DNA of 23,901 bases, from assembly GCA_023428425.1 (NCBI GenBank), contig JAEYYP010000432.1, positions 1-23,901 of the forward strand. Reading direction: 5' to 3'. Each line of letters opens with the position of its first letter. Position 1 is the stretch's first letter. The stretch comes from Pseudomonadota bacterium (GTDB lineage: Bacteria > Pseudomonadota > Alphaproteobacteria > Rhizobiales > Devosiaceae). A program made the position numbers and the translations under genes. The notes under the pieces were generated by a model, which saw nothing but the letters and a program-made list of their open reading frames with translations, made no database searches and was not told the origin of the DNA. Of this stretch, positions 6,762 through 14,288 are shown piece after piece.

Positions 6762-8227
6762 TCTGTTCCTTCTCCCTAAGGGCGCTCGGCACCCTTGCCG
6801 CCGTTTCCGTGTTCGCGCTTCTCGCGGCCTGCTCGAGCTTCGGGCCGACCGTCGACGTGGCCCGTACGCAGGATCGCGGCGCGCCGGCGGTAGCCAGCGC
6901 CGACCCCGAGGAAGACGCGATCGGCGCGCGTGAACATCCGCGGATTGTCGCCTCGTACGGCGGCATCTACTCGGACCGGCAGGCCGAGATCATGCTGGCC
7001 CGCATCGTGGGTCGCCTGCTGGCCGCCGCCGACCAGCCGAACCAGGCTTTCACCGTCACCATCCTCGACACTGCCGAGGTCAATGCCTTCGCCCTGCCGG
7101 GGGGGTATGTCTACGTGACGCGCGGGTTGCTGGCGCTCGCCTCGGACACGTCCGAGATCGCGGCGGTGCTGGCGCACGAGATCGCGCACGTGACGCTGAA
7201 GCACGCGCGGGCCCGCACCAACAAGCAGCGCGAGAGCGAGATCGTCGACAAGGTGGTCTCCGGTGTGTTCGGCTCCAACCTCGATACCGACCAGGCCGCC
7301 AACCGCAACAAGATGCAGCTTGCCGCCTTCAGCCAGGCGCAGGAGCTGTCGGCCGACAAGGAGGGCATCATGACCTCCGGCAAGGCGGGTTACGATCCGC
7401 ACGCGGCGGCCCGATTCCTCGGCGCCATGGGCCGGTTCGCGCACTACAGCCAGGGCGACGTCGATCTTGCCGACGACTTCCTGTCGTCGCACCCCTCGAC
7501 GCCCGATCGTATCCAGAAGGCGATCGAGTCGGCGCGGTCGTTCTTCGGGGCGCCCGGACTCGGGGAAACCGATCGCGAGGGATACCTCGCCGGGATCGAC
7601 GGGCTCGCCTTCGGCGACAGTCCGAGCCAGGGCGCCGTGGTGGGACGCCGCTACATCAACCCCACGCTCAAGTTCACCTTCTCGGTGCCGTCGAACTACT
7701 CGCTGCAGATTTCCAAGGGCGCGGTGGTTGGCGTGGCCGGCGAGGGCGAGGCAGTGCGCTTCGACAGTGCCGAAGTGCCCCGCACGATGCCGCTGGAGGA
7801 CTACCTCAAGTCGGGCTGGATCGCCGGGCTGCAGCCGGCATCGGTGAAGCGCGAGAACGCCAACGGCTTCGAGATGGCGTCGGGCGTCGCCGTGACGCCG
7901 CAGTGGAATTTCCGCGTCGCCGTGGTTCGGCTCGATGGGCGGGTCTATCGGTTCATCTTCGCGGCGAAGTTCGACAGCCCGGGCTTCGTCAAGGCGGCCG
8001 AAGAGACGCTGAAGAGCTTCAAGGCCGCCTCGCAGCGCGACCTGAGTTCGGTGAAGCGCATGGTGATCCGCACCGTCACCGCGGGCAGCGTCGACACTGC
8101 CGACTCGCTGGCCCGCCGTATGGCCGGCCTCAGCCGTGGCACCGACCTGTTCTATATCCTCAACAATCTCTATCCCGGCGACACGCTGGTGACGGGGCAG
8201 AAGTACAAGATCGTGACGGTCGAGTAG
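6758..8227 (+). CDS. M48-family zinc metallopeptidase lipoprotein
   Basis: 489 residues. A lipoprotein signal ends with L22-A-A-C25. The peptidase domain has the zinc motif H140-E-I-A-H144 and the third ligand region QELSADKEG (E196), the arrangement of M48C/BepA/LoiP-like proteases. A HPSTPDRIQKA segment follows, also typical. The second half (about 290-430) is a beta-rich domain with SVPSNYSLQISKGAV and FRVAVVRLDGRVYRFIFAAK. The last ~50 residues (ADSLARRMAGLSRGTDLFYILNNLYPGDTL, split here only by context) resemble the C-terminal module of periplasmic M48 proteases. A role in envelope protein quality control is inferred. ATGA overlap with the thermonuclease-like gene indicates coupled translation. 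Confidence 0.9.
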   Translation: MICSFSLRALGTLAAVSVFALLAACSSFGPTVDVARTQDRGAPAVASADPEEDAIGAREHPRIVASYGGIYSDRQAEIMLARIVGRLLAAADQPNQAFTVTILDTAEVNAFALPGGYVYVTRGLLALASDTSEIAAVLAHEIAHVTLKHARARTNKQRESEIVDKVVSGVFGSNLDTDQAANRNKMQLAAFSQAQELSADKEGIMTSGKAGYDPHAAARFLGAMGRFAHYSQGDVDLADDFLSSHPSTPDRIQKAIESARSFFGAPGLGETDREGYLAGIDGLAFGDSPSQGAVVGRRYINPTLKFTFSVPSNYSLQISKGAVVGVAGEGEAVRFDSAEVPRTMPLEDYLKSGWIAGLQPASVKRENANGFEMASGVAVTPQWNFRVAVVRLDGRVYRFIFAAKFDSPGFVKAAEETLKSFKAASQRDLSSVKRMVIRTVTAGSVDTADSLARRMAGLSRGTDLFYILNNLYPGDTLVTGQKYKIVTVE

Positions 8228-8252
8228 CTCACGGACAGGTGATCGGCGCCGT

Positions 8253-8278
8253 GTAACCGCCGGCATTCGAGCGACGAA
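8253..8278 (+). promoter_or_regulatory. ECF sigma-F-type promoter of the bufferin operon
   Basis: GTAACC at 8253-8258 and CGAA at 8275-8278, separated by exactly 16 bases and 47 bases before the bufA1 ATG. As I recall, this is the -35/-10 pattern reported for heavy-metal-responsive sigma-F genes of Caulobacter crescentus, including the homologous gig operon. The sigma factor gene itself is not in this window. Confidence 0.8.
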
Positions 8279-8288
8279 CTCCCCTCTA

Positions 8289-8309
8289 TCGACGGAATGG
8301 ACCCGTCGA
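8289..8309 (+). promoter_or_regulatory. Inverted repeat in the bufA1 leader
   Basis: TCGACGG (8289-8295) and CCGTCGA (8303-8309) are perfect 7-bp arms around a 7-base loop. The hairpin lies between the predicted transcription start and the GGGAGA ribosome site, so it could stabilise the mRNA or act as a protein-binding site. Its role is unknown. Confidence 0.4.
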
Positions 8310-8325
8310 ACATGGGAGAAATCGA

Positions 8326-8616
8326 ATGAACAGAGTTGCCACCCTCGCCCTCGCGGCCTCCATCGCTGCTGCCATCGGCGGCGTTGCCGCTCCGGCCAAC
8401 GCCCAGGATGCGACCGAGAAGTGCTACGGCGTCGCCCTTGCCGGGCAGAACGACTGCGCCGCCGGTCCGGGCACGACTTGCGCCGGAACGTCCTCGGTGG
8501 ACTACCAGGGCAATGCCTGGAAAGTGGTGCCGGCAGGCACCTGCACAACCATGGAGCTTCCCGACGGTCGTATGGGCGCGCTCGAAGCGCTGGATCGCGA
8601 CCTGCCGGCCGCCTGA
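8326..8616 (+). CDS. bufA1: Bufferin precursor, DUF2282 (BufA1/GigA-type)
   Basis: A 96-residue RiPP-type copper-binding precursor. A Sec signal peptide ends near ANA-Q27, so the mature ~70 residues act in the periplasm. Four cysteines (C33, C44, C52, C73) sit in the DUF2282 signature EKCYGVALAGQNDC, a GTTCAG segment and VPAGTC. In characterised bufferins the DUF692 enzyme converts Cys residues to thiooxazole-type heterocycles, giving a metallophore-like peptide that buffers excess copper. GGGAGA precedes the ATG. It is first in a four-gene operon behind a sigma-F-type promoter, followed by a strong hairpin. Family assignment rests on the Cys spacing and the neighbours. Confidence 0.93.
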   Translation: MNRVATLALAASIAAAIGGVAAPANAQDATEKCYGVALAGQNDCAAGPGTTCAGTSSVDYQGNAWKVVPAGTCTTMELPDGRMGALEALDRDLPAA

Positions 8617-8623
8617 GGCCATT

Positions 8624-8649
8624 CGCGGGGGGCCGACGGGCCCCTCGCG
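8624..8649 (+). other. Strong intergenic hairpin between bufA1 and bufB
   Basis: CGCGGGGGGCC (8624-8634) pairs with GGCCCCTCGCG (8639-8649) around a GACG loop: 11 contiguous pairs with one G-U. No T-run follows, so it is not a classic intrinsic terminator. It may slow 3' decay of the precursor message or partly block transcription, and lies just before bufB's GGGGAGGAGGGG ribosome site. Confidence 0.6.
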
Positions 8650-8674
8650 CACCCACCAAGGGGAGGAGGGGCGC

Positions 8675-9544
8675 ATGGCGCATCCAACATCGGACCGGCT
8701 GCCGCATCGCGCCGGGCTGGGCCTGAAGCCGCAGCACTACGACGAGATTCACGAGCAGGCACCGCAGGTCGGGTTCTTCGAGGTGCACGCCGAGAACTAC
8801 ATGGGTGACGGCGGGCCGCCCCATCGCCACCTCGACGCGATCCGCGAGAGGTATCCACTGTCGCTGCATGGCGTGGGGCTGTCGATCGGCGGTGAGGCTC
8901 CGCTCGACAAGGCGCATCTGCGGCGGCTGCGACAGCTGGTCGACAGGTACCGTCCGCAGTCGTTTTCCGAGCATCTGGCCTGGTCGACGCATGACGGCGC
9001 CTACCTCAACGACCTGCTGCCCCTGCCTTACACGCCGCAAACGCTCGGCAACGTGGTCGATCACGTCGACGAGGTCCAGCAGACGCTGGGGCGTAGGATG
9101 CTGCTCGAAAATCCCTCGACCTATGTGCTGTTCGAGGAATCGACGATCTACGAGATCGACTTCCTCGAAGCGATTGCCCTTAGGACCGGCTGCGGCCTGC
9201 TTCTCGACGTGAACAACGTCATGGTGTCGAGCGTGAACCACGGGCTCGATCCCTACAGCTATGTTGATCGCTTCCCGGTTGCGCTGGTGGGCGAAATTCA
9301 CCTCGCCGGCTACGACGAGACCGAGGACGATGCCGGCGCCCGCCTCCTGATCGATGCGCATGGAAGCCGGGTGCGGCCCGACGTGTTTGCGGTGTTCGAA
9401 CACACGCTCAGGCGCACCGGACCGCAGCCGGTGCTGGTGGAATGGGACAACGACGTTCCTGATTTCGACACGCTGCTGGACGAGGCGGCGCGCGTCGATG
9501 CCGCCATCGCGGCGGCCGAGCCGCAGATGCGGAGAGCATCGTGA
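8675..9544 (+). CDS. bufB: DUF692 multinuclear iron enzyme (MNIO), bufferin maturase BufB
   Basis: 289 residues with a TIM-barrel DUF692 pattern. Recognisable segments are RAGLGLKPQHYDEI, FFEVHAENYMGDGG, LHGVGLSIGG (H65), SEHLAWS (E99, H100), LLENPSTY (E145), LLLDVNNV (D178, N180), GEIHLAGY (H209), IDAHGSRV (D227, H229) and LVEWDNDVP (E256). These His/Asp/Glu residues are the probable ligands of the two- or three-iron cluster. In bufferin systems the enzyme uses O2 to modify cysteines of the DUF2282 precursor. The ATG at 8675 has a very strong ribosome site. The end overlaps bufC by GTGA. Confidence 0.94.
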   Translation: MAHPTSDRLPHRAGLGLKPQHYDEIHEQAPQVGFFEVHAENYMGDGGPPHRHLDAIRERYPLSLHGVGLSIGGEAPLDKAHLRRLRQLVDRYRPQSFSEHLAWSTHDGAYLNDLLPLPYTPQTLGNVVDHVDEVQQTLGRRMLLENPSTYVLFEESTIYEIDFLEAIALRTGCGLLLDVNNVMVSSVNHGLDPYSYVDRFPVALVGEIHLAGYDETEDDAGARLLIDAHGSRVRPDVFAVFEHTLRRTGPQPVLVEWDNDVPDFDTLLDEAARVDAAIAAAEPQMRRAS

Positions 9545-10302
9545 GCGCAGCGCTTTCAGGCTTCGCGCTGTCGCTGGTGGATCCGTCACGCCCGGTCCCG
9601 GCCGGGGTGATCGCGAGCGGGGGACGCGTCGATGCCCGCCGGTTCGCGGTCTACCGCAACAATGTGCACGTCAGCCTCGTGGGCGCCCTCGAGGCGCGCT
9701 TCCCGGTAGTGAGGCGCCTCGTCGGCGAGGCGTTCTTCAGTGGCATGGCTCGGGTCTATGTCGCCGATGAGAAGCCCCGCTCGCCGGTGCTGATGCACTA
9801 CGGAGAGACGTTTCCCGAATTCGTCGCCGGCTTTCCGCCGGCCCGGCAACTGCCATACCTCGCCGATGTGGCGCGGCTAGAGGTGCGCAGTTCGGCGGCC
9901 TACAACGCCGCCGATGCGACGCCGATCACTCCGGCCGACCTCGCGGAGATACCGGCCGACCAACTGGCCGGCACGGTGCTGCATCGACACCCGGCGGCAG
10001 CGCTCGTGACCTCGGACTTCGCCATCGGCAGCATCTGGGAGGCGAACCAGCTGGATATCGTGCCCCCGGTCGACCCACGCCGCGGCCAGGCCGTGCTGGT
10101 CGTGCGACCGAGGGCCGACGTGCAGCTGCGCGTGCTTCCGGACGCCGATGTCGCCTTCGCGCGGGCCCTGCTCGACGGTGAGACCATCGGCGAGGCCGCG
10201 GGCCGGCTCGGGGCCGGCGCTGATTTGGGAACGAGCTTCATCGGGCTGGTGGCGCTCGGCGCGTTCGCCCACGCTGAAACCTATCGGGAGCGGGTTGCAT
10301 GA
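9541..10302 (+). CDS. bufC: DUF2063 protein, bufferin maturation partner BufC
   Basis: 253 residues, GTG start overlapping the bufB stop. The N-terminal ~90 residues carry the DUF2063 pattern (DARRFAVYRNNVHVSLVGAL, RRLVGEAFFSGMARVYV, HYGETFPEFVAGF, PYLADVARLE). The family was once labelled a putative DNA-binding domain. In bufferin and related MNIO systems it is the partner that binds the precursor and the DUF692 enzyme, forming the maturation complex. The C-terminal half (from about 150) is a beta-rich module ending in an AETYRERVA helix. It overlaps the DoxX gene by ATGA, which suggests stoichiometric production with BufB. Confidence 0.9.
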   Translation: MSAALSGFALSLVDPSRPVPAGVIASGGRVDARRFAVYRNNVHVSLVGALEARFPVVRRLVGEAFFSGMARVYVADEKPRSPVLMHYGETFPEFVAGFPPARQLPYLADVARLEVRSSAAYNAADATPITPADLAEIPADQLAGTVLHRHPAAALVTSDFAIGSIWEANQLDIVPPVDPRRGQAVLVVRPRADVQLRVLPDADVAFARALLDGETIGEAAGRLGAGADLGTSFIGLVALGAFAHAETYRERVA

Positions 10303-10790
10303 ACCGGATGGTCGAACGTTTCGAGCAGGTGCAGGGGCTCGTCGCTGGCTGGCTTGCCTCCCCAGCGCTGCTGCTGCTGAGGATCGCACTTGCCGTGCCA
10401 TTCCTTCGCTCCGGCCTCACCAAATGGGATGGGGCGTTCAACCTCTCGGCGGGTGCGCGGTACCTTTTCACCGAGGAGTTCAAGCTGCACTTCTTCTGGG
10501 GCATCTATCCTTATCCGGCGCCGCTGCTGATGGCGCATCTTGCGGCGGTGGGGGAGATCGTGCTGCCGGTACTCCTGATTGTCGGGCTCGCGACGCGCCT
10601 TTCGGCGGCCGGGGTTCTGGCCATGACGATCGTGATCCAGCTGACCGTTCCCGACGGGCTGGTGAACTTCCACCTGCCCTGGGCGGCGATGGCCCTCGCG
10701 CTGGCCGGCTTCGGCGGCGGAACATTGTCGGCCGATCACTGGGTTAAGCGGGCGTTTCGGTCGCGCAGCGCCGCTCCCCTTCACTCGTAA
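10299..10790 (+). CDS. DoxX-family membrane protein of the bufferin operon (GigD-type)
   Basis: 163 residues with four predicted membrane helices: about 24-40, 65-88 (the APLLMAHLAAVGEIVLPVLL area), 95-115 and 120-140. The DoxX signature is seen as LLLRIALAVPFLRSGLTKWD and VGEIVLPVLLIVGLATRL. DoxX-type proteins often accompany bufferin genes (gigD in Caulobacter) and may link the pathway to quinone or thiol redox at the inner membrane; that role is inferred. The ATGA overlap makes it the last gene of the operon. It ends 28 bases before the convergent DUF2177 gene, with no clear terminator. Confidence 0.88.
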   Translation: MNRMVERFEQVQGLVAGWLASPALLLLRIALAVPFLRSGLTKWDGAFNLSAGARYLFTEEFKLHFFWGIYPYPAPLLMAHLAAVGEIVLPVLLIVGLATRLSAAGVLAMTIVIQLTVPDGLVNFHLPWAAMALALAGFGGGTLSADHWVKRAFRSRSAAPLHS

Positions 10791-10818
10791 GGAGCGGCGA
10801 CATCGCAACCCTGCCCAG

Positions 10819-11229
10819 TCAGCTGGCCGGTGACAGCCAGTTGGCGGCGAAGTAGCCCGCCGTAGCGGTGACGCCGGTCAGGACGACGCCCCAGGTGACG
10901 TCGATCAGGCTGAGCGTCACTGGCCAGTTCTTCAACGTCGAGAGGTTGGTGAAGTCGTAGGTGCCGTAGGCGACGAGCCCGAGCAGGGCTCCGGCACCGA
11001 GCGCCATCAGCCAGTTCTGCTGGCCGAGCGCCGGCAGCACCGCGAACACCACGACGCCGATCAGGTAGACCAGGTAGAACACCGCCGCGACCCAGAGGTT
11101 CGGCGGGTCGGCCAGCATGTTCCCCAGAGCCGGACGGTAGATCAGCGGCACCATGGTGCTCAGCCAGATAATGTCCATCACCAACAGTGCGAGGGCCGAG
11201 CCGATATAGGCAGTTGCAAAAGCGGGCAT
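10819..11229 (-). CDS. DUF2177-family membrane protein
   Basis: 136 residues with four hydrophobic helices: FATAYIGSALALLVMDIIWL, AVFYLVYLIGVVVFAVL, ALGAGALLGLVAYGTYDFTN and LIDVTWGVVLTGVTATAGYF. The motifs MDIIWL and YGTYDFTNLSTL followed by WPVTLSLIDVTWG are hallmarks of DUF2177. GGAGA precedes the ATG by 6 bases. It is divergent from the FAD oxidoreductase gene; DUF2177 genes are often grouped with DUF1295/DUF1365 genes, so a shared membrane-lipid role is plausible. The biochemical function is unknown. Confidence 0.86.
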   Translation of the reverse strand: MPAFATAYIGSALALLVMDIIWLSTMVPLIYRPALGNMLADPPNLWVAAVFYLVYLIGVVVFAVLPALGQQNWLMALGAGALLGLVAYGTYDFTNLSTLKNWPVTLSLIDVTWGVVLTGVTATAGYFAANWLSPAS

Positions 11230-11264
11230 TGCGGGTCTCCATGCGATAGAGCAGCAACGGTACG

Positions 11265-11289
11265 CCGTGGCGCCATGTTTCGGCCACGG
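11265..11289. promoter_or_regulatory. Inverted repeat in the divergent DUF2177 / oxidoreductase control region
   Basis: CCGTGGC (11265-11271) and GCCACGG (11283-11289) are perfect 7-bp arms with an 11-base spacer, about centred in the 135-bp divergent region. The two-turn centre-to-centre spacing suits a dimeric regulator. A second, looser repeat, CCCCGC (11324-11329) / GCGGGG (11353-11358), flanks the oxidoreductase ribosome site. No ECF -35 of the TGATC type was found. Confidence 0.4.
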
Positions 11290-11364
11290 TGAGATATTTT
11301 GCCGCCGGCGAAACAATGCGCCTCCCCGCAACGTAACTGTCACGAACAAGCAGCGGGGAACAGC

Positions 11365-12702
11365 GTGCGACATCTTTCGGACAGGGCAGCGGGCGGGCGG
11401 CGGATCGCGGTAGTGGGGGCCGGCGTCGCGGGGCTCTCGGCCGCATGGCTCCTGAGCCGAACACACGAAGTGGTGCTCTACGAACGCAACAAGTGGCTGG
11501 GTGGCCATGCCAACACCGTCGATGTCGAGTGCCCCGAGGGCCCGGTCGGCGTGGATACCGGGTTCATCGTCTTCAATCCGGGCAACTACCCCAATTTCAC
11601 CGCGATGCTTGAGCACCTCAAGGTGCCGACGGTCAATACCGACATGTCGCTCGGCGTCTCGGTCGACGATGGACGCCTCGAATACTCGTCCCTCGCACGC
11701 GGGCTCTTCGGCCAGCCGACGAACCTCGTCAGCCCGCGCTTTCTGCGCATGCTCGGCGACATCCTGCGGTTTTATGGCGAGGCCAGTCGACTGAAGGATC
11801 ACGAGGTCGACGGGATCACGCTCGGCCAGTTCCTCGATCGCGGCGGCTATTCGGATGCGCTGATCGACGAGCATGTGCTGCCCATGTGCGCCGCCATCTG
11901 GTCGACCAGCTCGGCCCAGATACGCGACTATCCGATGCGCTCGTTCCTGCGGTTCTTCTCGAGCCACGGTTTGCTGCAGGTGTTCAACCGCAAGCAGTGG
12001 CGCACAGTGAAGGGTGGCAGCCGCTCCTATGTCGATGCGTTGCGGCTGGAAATGGCCGGCCAGGTCCGCATTCGCGGCGCGGCCGAGCGGATCACCCGCA
12101 CCGCTGGCCTCGTCACCGTGCGCGATGCCGACGGCGAACTCGATACGTTCACCGACGTGGTGATCGCCGCGCATGCCGACGAGGCGCTCGGCCTGCTGGC
12201 CGACCCGTCGACGCAGGAGCGCGACGTGCTCGGCGCTTTCCAGTACACGGACAACCTTGCCGTGCTGCATGACGATCGGGGCCTGATGCCGAAGCGGCGC
12301 GCCACCTGGGGCAGTTGGAACTATATCGGGGCGCGCGGCGACGATGGCGGAACGCCACTCTGCGTCAGTTACTGGATGAACCGGCTGCAGTCGCTGTCGA
12401 CCAGCCGGCAGCTGTTCGTGACGCTCAACCCGGTGCGCCCGCCCAAGCACGTCATCGCCGCGTTCGAGTATACACATCCCTTGTTCGACGCGGCGGCGCT
12501 CGATGCGCAGGAGCGGCTGCACGAGTTGCAGGGCGATCGCAATACCTGGTTCTGCGGCAGCTATTTCGGCTACGGCTTCCACGAGGATGCGTTGCAGTCG
12601 GGCCTGGCTGTGGCCGAAGCGCTCGGCGCGCCGGCCCCGTGGGCGCCGCAGCCGCACCGCATCGCGCGTGCCGTGCCGCACGTCGTCGAGCCGGCCGAAT
12701 GA
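11365..12702 (+). CDS. NAD(P)/FAD-dependent amine-oxidase-like protein
   Basis: 445 residues from GTG at 11365, preceded by GGGG at 6 bases. The N-terminal Rossmann motif for FAD is IAVVGAGVAGLSAAWLLS, followed by the second ribose-binding acid in VVLYERNKWLGGHANTV and VGVDTGFIVFNPGNYPNF. Later segments such as MCAAIWSTSS, GGSRSYVDAL and the C-terminal FCGSYFGYGFHEDALQSG (flavin-contacting GxGFHEDAL) are typical of the family. It is grouped with DUF1365 and DUF1295. Related clusters in Rhodobacter respond to singlet oxygen and take part in branched or furan fatty acid formation, so an acyl-chain desaturase/oxidase role on membrane lipids is inferred. Confidence 0.88.
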   Translation: MRHLSDRAAGGRRIAVVGAGVAGLSAAWLLSRTHEVVLYERNKWLGGHANTVDVECPEGPVGVDTGFIVFNPGNYPNFTAMLEHLKVPTVNTDMSLGVSVDDGRLEYSSLARGLFGQPTNLVSPRFLRMLGDILRFYGEASRLKDHEVDGITLGQFLDRGGYSDALIDEHVLPMCAAIWSTSSAQIRDYPMRSFLRFFSSHGLLQVFNRKQWRTVKGGSRSYVDALRLEMAGQVRIRGAAERITRTAGLVTVRDADGELDTFTDVVIAAHADEALGLLADPSTQERDVLGAFQYTDNLAVLHDDRGLMPKRRATWGSWNYIGARGDDGGTPLCVSYWMNRLQSLSTSRQLFVTLNPVRPPKHVIAAFEYTHPLFDAAALDAQERLHELQGDRNTWFCGSYFGYGFHEDALQSGLAVAEALGAPAPWAPQPHRIARAVPHVVEPAE

Positions 12703-13481
12703 TATCGGCGATCTACACCGGTATGGTGGTGCACAGCCGGCTGCGCCCGCGCCGGCACCGGCTCAGTTACCGCGTGTTCTCGCTGCTGCTCGATCTCGAC
12801 GAGCTGGAAACGCTGAAGTCGCGGGTGCTCGGGGTCGAACGCCCTGGCCTGCTCGGCTTCCGCGCCGCCGACCATGGCGACGGGGTGACCCCGCTGCGCC
12901 GATGGGCGGCCGAGCGGCTGGCCGAAGCGGGCATTGCGTGGGATGGCGGCCGCGTGGAGCTGCTCTGCTACCCGCGTATGCTCGGGTTCGTGTTCAACCC
13001 GCTGACGGTGTGGTTCTGTCGCGACCGCTCGGGTGACCTGCGCGGCATTCTCTACGAGGTGCACAATACCCATGGCGAGCGGCATACCTACGTGCTGCCG
13101 GCCGAACTCGATGGCGGAGAGGTGCGGCACGAGGCGCCGAAATCCTTCTTCGTGTCGCCCTTCATGCCGCCCGAATGCCTTTACCGCTTCCGCATCGTGC
13201 CGGCCGGCGACGACGTCGCCGTCTCGATCCATGAGCACGATGCCGAAGGGCTGCTGCTCGCGGCGTCGTTTACTGGTTCGCGCCAGCCGCTGAGCGATCG
13301 CGCGCTGCTCGGGCTCCTCGCGCGCTATCCACTCATGACGCTGAAGGTGGTTGCCGGCATTCACTGGGAGGCGATCAAGCTGCTCGCCAAGGGGTTCCGC
13401 ATCTTCGACCACACCCCGGCGGCCCGGCGCATCGATCATAGCGCGCCGGCGCGCGACAGCCTCAAGGTCCCCGCCGAATGA
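12699..13481 (+). CDS. DUF1365-family protein
   Basis: 260 residues, ATG overlapping the preceding stop as ATGA. Family features are the N-terminal IYTGMVVHSRLRPRRHRLSY, YPRMLGFVFNPLTVWFC, EVHNTHGERHTYVL, KSFFVSPFMPPECLYRF and the basic C-terminus with TLKVVAGIHWEAIKLLAKG. It has no signal peptide. DUF1365 proteins are almost always encoded next to the FAD amine-oxidase-like protein and often a Cfa-like methylase, so it is probably a partner in acyl-chain modification. No enzymatic residues are established. Cytoplasmic or membrane-peripheral location is inferred from the basic patches. Confidence 0.88.
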   Translation: MISAIYTGMVVHSRLRPRRHRLSYRVFSLLLDLDELETLKSRVLGVERPGLLGFRAADHGDGVTPLRRWAAERLAEAGIAWDGGRVELLCYPRMLGFVFNPLTVWFCRDRSGDLRGILYEVHNTHGERHTYVLPAELDGGEVRHEAPKSFFVSPFMPPECLYRFRIVPAGDDVAVSIHEHDAEGLLLAASFTGSRQPLSDRALLGLLARYPLMTLKVVAGIHWEAIKLLAKGFRIFDHTPAARRIDHSAPARDSLKVPAE

Positions 13482-14257
13482 GCGTGGTCGTCGCAGTAGT
13501 CGTCCTCGCCGTCGTCTGCGCGCTGGCGATGGCGATCGCCTGGTGGGTTTGCGTGATATCGGGTCGTTCGGGATGGGCCGATACGTTCTGGAGCTTCACC
13601 GTCGGCCTGGCGGGTGTGGCAGCAGCGCTATGGCCGCTTGGCGATCTCACCGCGCGCAACTGGCTGGTGGCCGGACTCGTCGCGTTCTGGTCGCTTCGCC
13701 TGGGCCTCCACATCGCCGGGCGCACGCTGCGCGGCGGCGACGACCCGCGCTATGCCGAGCTGAAGCGCGGCTGGGGCGATCGATATCGCGGGCAATTGCT
13801 GCTGTTTCTCGAGATCCAGGCCGCGGTGGCGCTGGTGCTCGCCATGGCGGTCATGGCTGCCGCCAGCAATCCGGCGCCGCTGGGTCTCGGCGATGCGCTC
13901 GGGGTGCTCATCGCGGTCGCGGCGATCGTCGGGGAGGGCGTGGCGGATGGCCAGCTCAGCCGTTTCGCCCGCAATCCGGCGAACAAGGGCAAGGTTTGCG
14001 ATACCGGGCTGTGGGCCTGGTCGCGGCACCCGAACTACTTTTTCGAGACGCTCTACTGGGTGGCGCTGCTGCCCATCGGAATCGGCCACGGCTGGGGCCT
14101 TTTCGCGATCGCGGCACCCGTGATGATGTTCGTGCTGCTGCGCTACGTGTCGGGCGTGCCACCGCTCGAACAGCACATGCTGCGCTCGCGCGGCGCGGCG
14201 TTTGCGGACTACCAGCAGCGCGTCCCGGCCTTTGTCCCGCGCCCGCCGCGCAAGTAG
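13478..14257 (+). CDS. DUF1295 membrane protein (steroid 5-alpha-reductase/ICMT-like fold)
   Basis: 259 residues, ATGA overlap with DUF1365. Six or seven hydrophobic helices are seen. The signature elements are SGWADTFWSF, DDPRYAELKRGWGDRY, FARNPANKGKVCDTGLWAWS followed by RHPNYFFETLYWVALL, and the C-terminal EQHMLRSRGAAFADYQQRVP. The RHPNYF/E segment is where related methyltransferases and reductases bind SAM or NADPH. It is probably an integral membrane enzyme acting on lipid chains together with the two upstream products. It ends just before a bidirectional terminator shared with msrB. Confidence 0.88.
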   Translation: MSVVVAVVVLAVVCALAMAIAWWVCVISGRSGWADTFWSFTVGLAGVAAALWPLGDLTARNWLVAGLVAFWSLRLGLHIAGRTLRGGDDPRYAELKRGWGDRYRGQLLLFLEIQAAVALVLAMAVMAAASNPAPLGLGDALGVLIAVAAIVGEGVADGQLSRFARNPANKGKVCDTGLWAWSRHPNYFFETLYWVALLPIGIGHGWGLFAIAAPVMMFVLLRYVSGVPPLEQHMLRSRGAAFADYQQRVPAFVPRPPRK

Positions 14258-14259
14258 AA

Positions 14260-14283
14260 AGGGCCGGTCCTGCGACCGGCCCT
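14260..14283. terminator. Bidirectional terminator between DUF1295 and msrB
   Basis: AGGGCCGGTC (14260-14269), a CTGC loop, then GACCGGCCCT (14274-14283): a perfect 10-bp stem between convergent genes. T-rich sequence follows in both directions (CTTGCTT on plus, TTCTACTT on minus). A near-identical hairpin is at 15381-15404. Confidence 0.85.
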
Positions 14284-14288
14284 CTTGC

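Noticed and set aside
6776..9589. Very long minus-strand open frame (937 codons) opposite the M48 and bufferin genes
   Set aside because: High GC leaves antisense frames open. Its translation is Arg/His/Gln-rich with no domains, and the plus strand carries well-recognised families with ribosome sites.
11230..11364. Possible RpoE/ChrR-type promoter for the lipid cluster
   Set aside because: No TGATC-type -35 on either strand; a GTAAC at 11333 has no CGAA at 16 bases.
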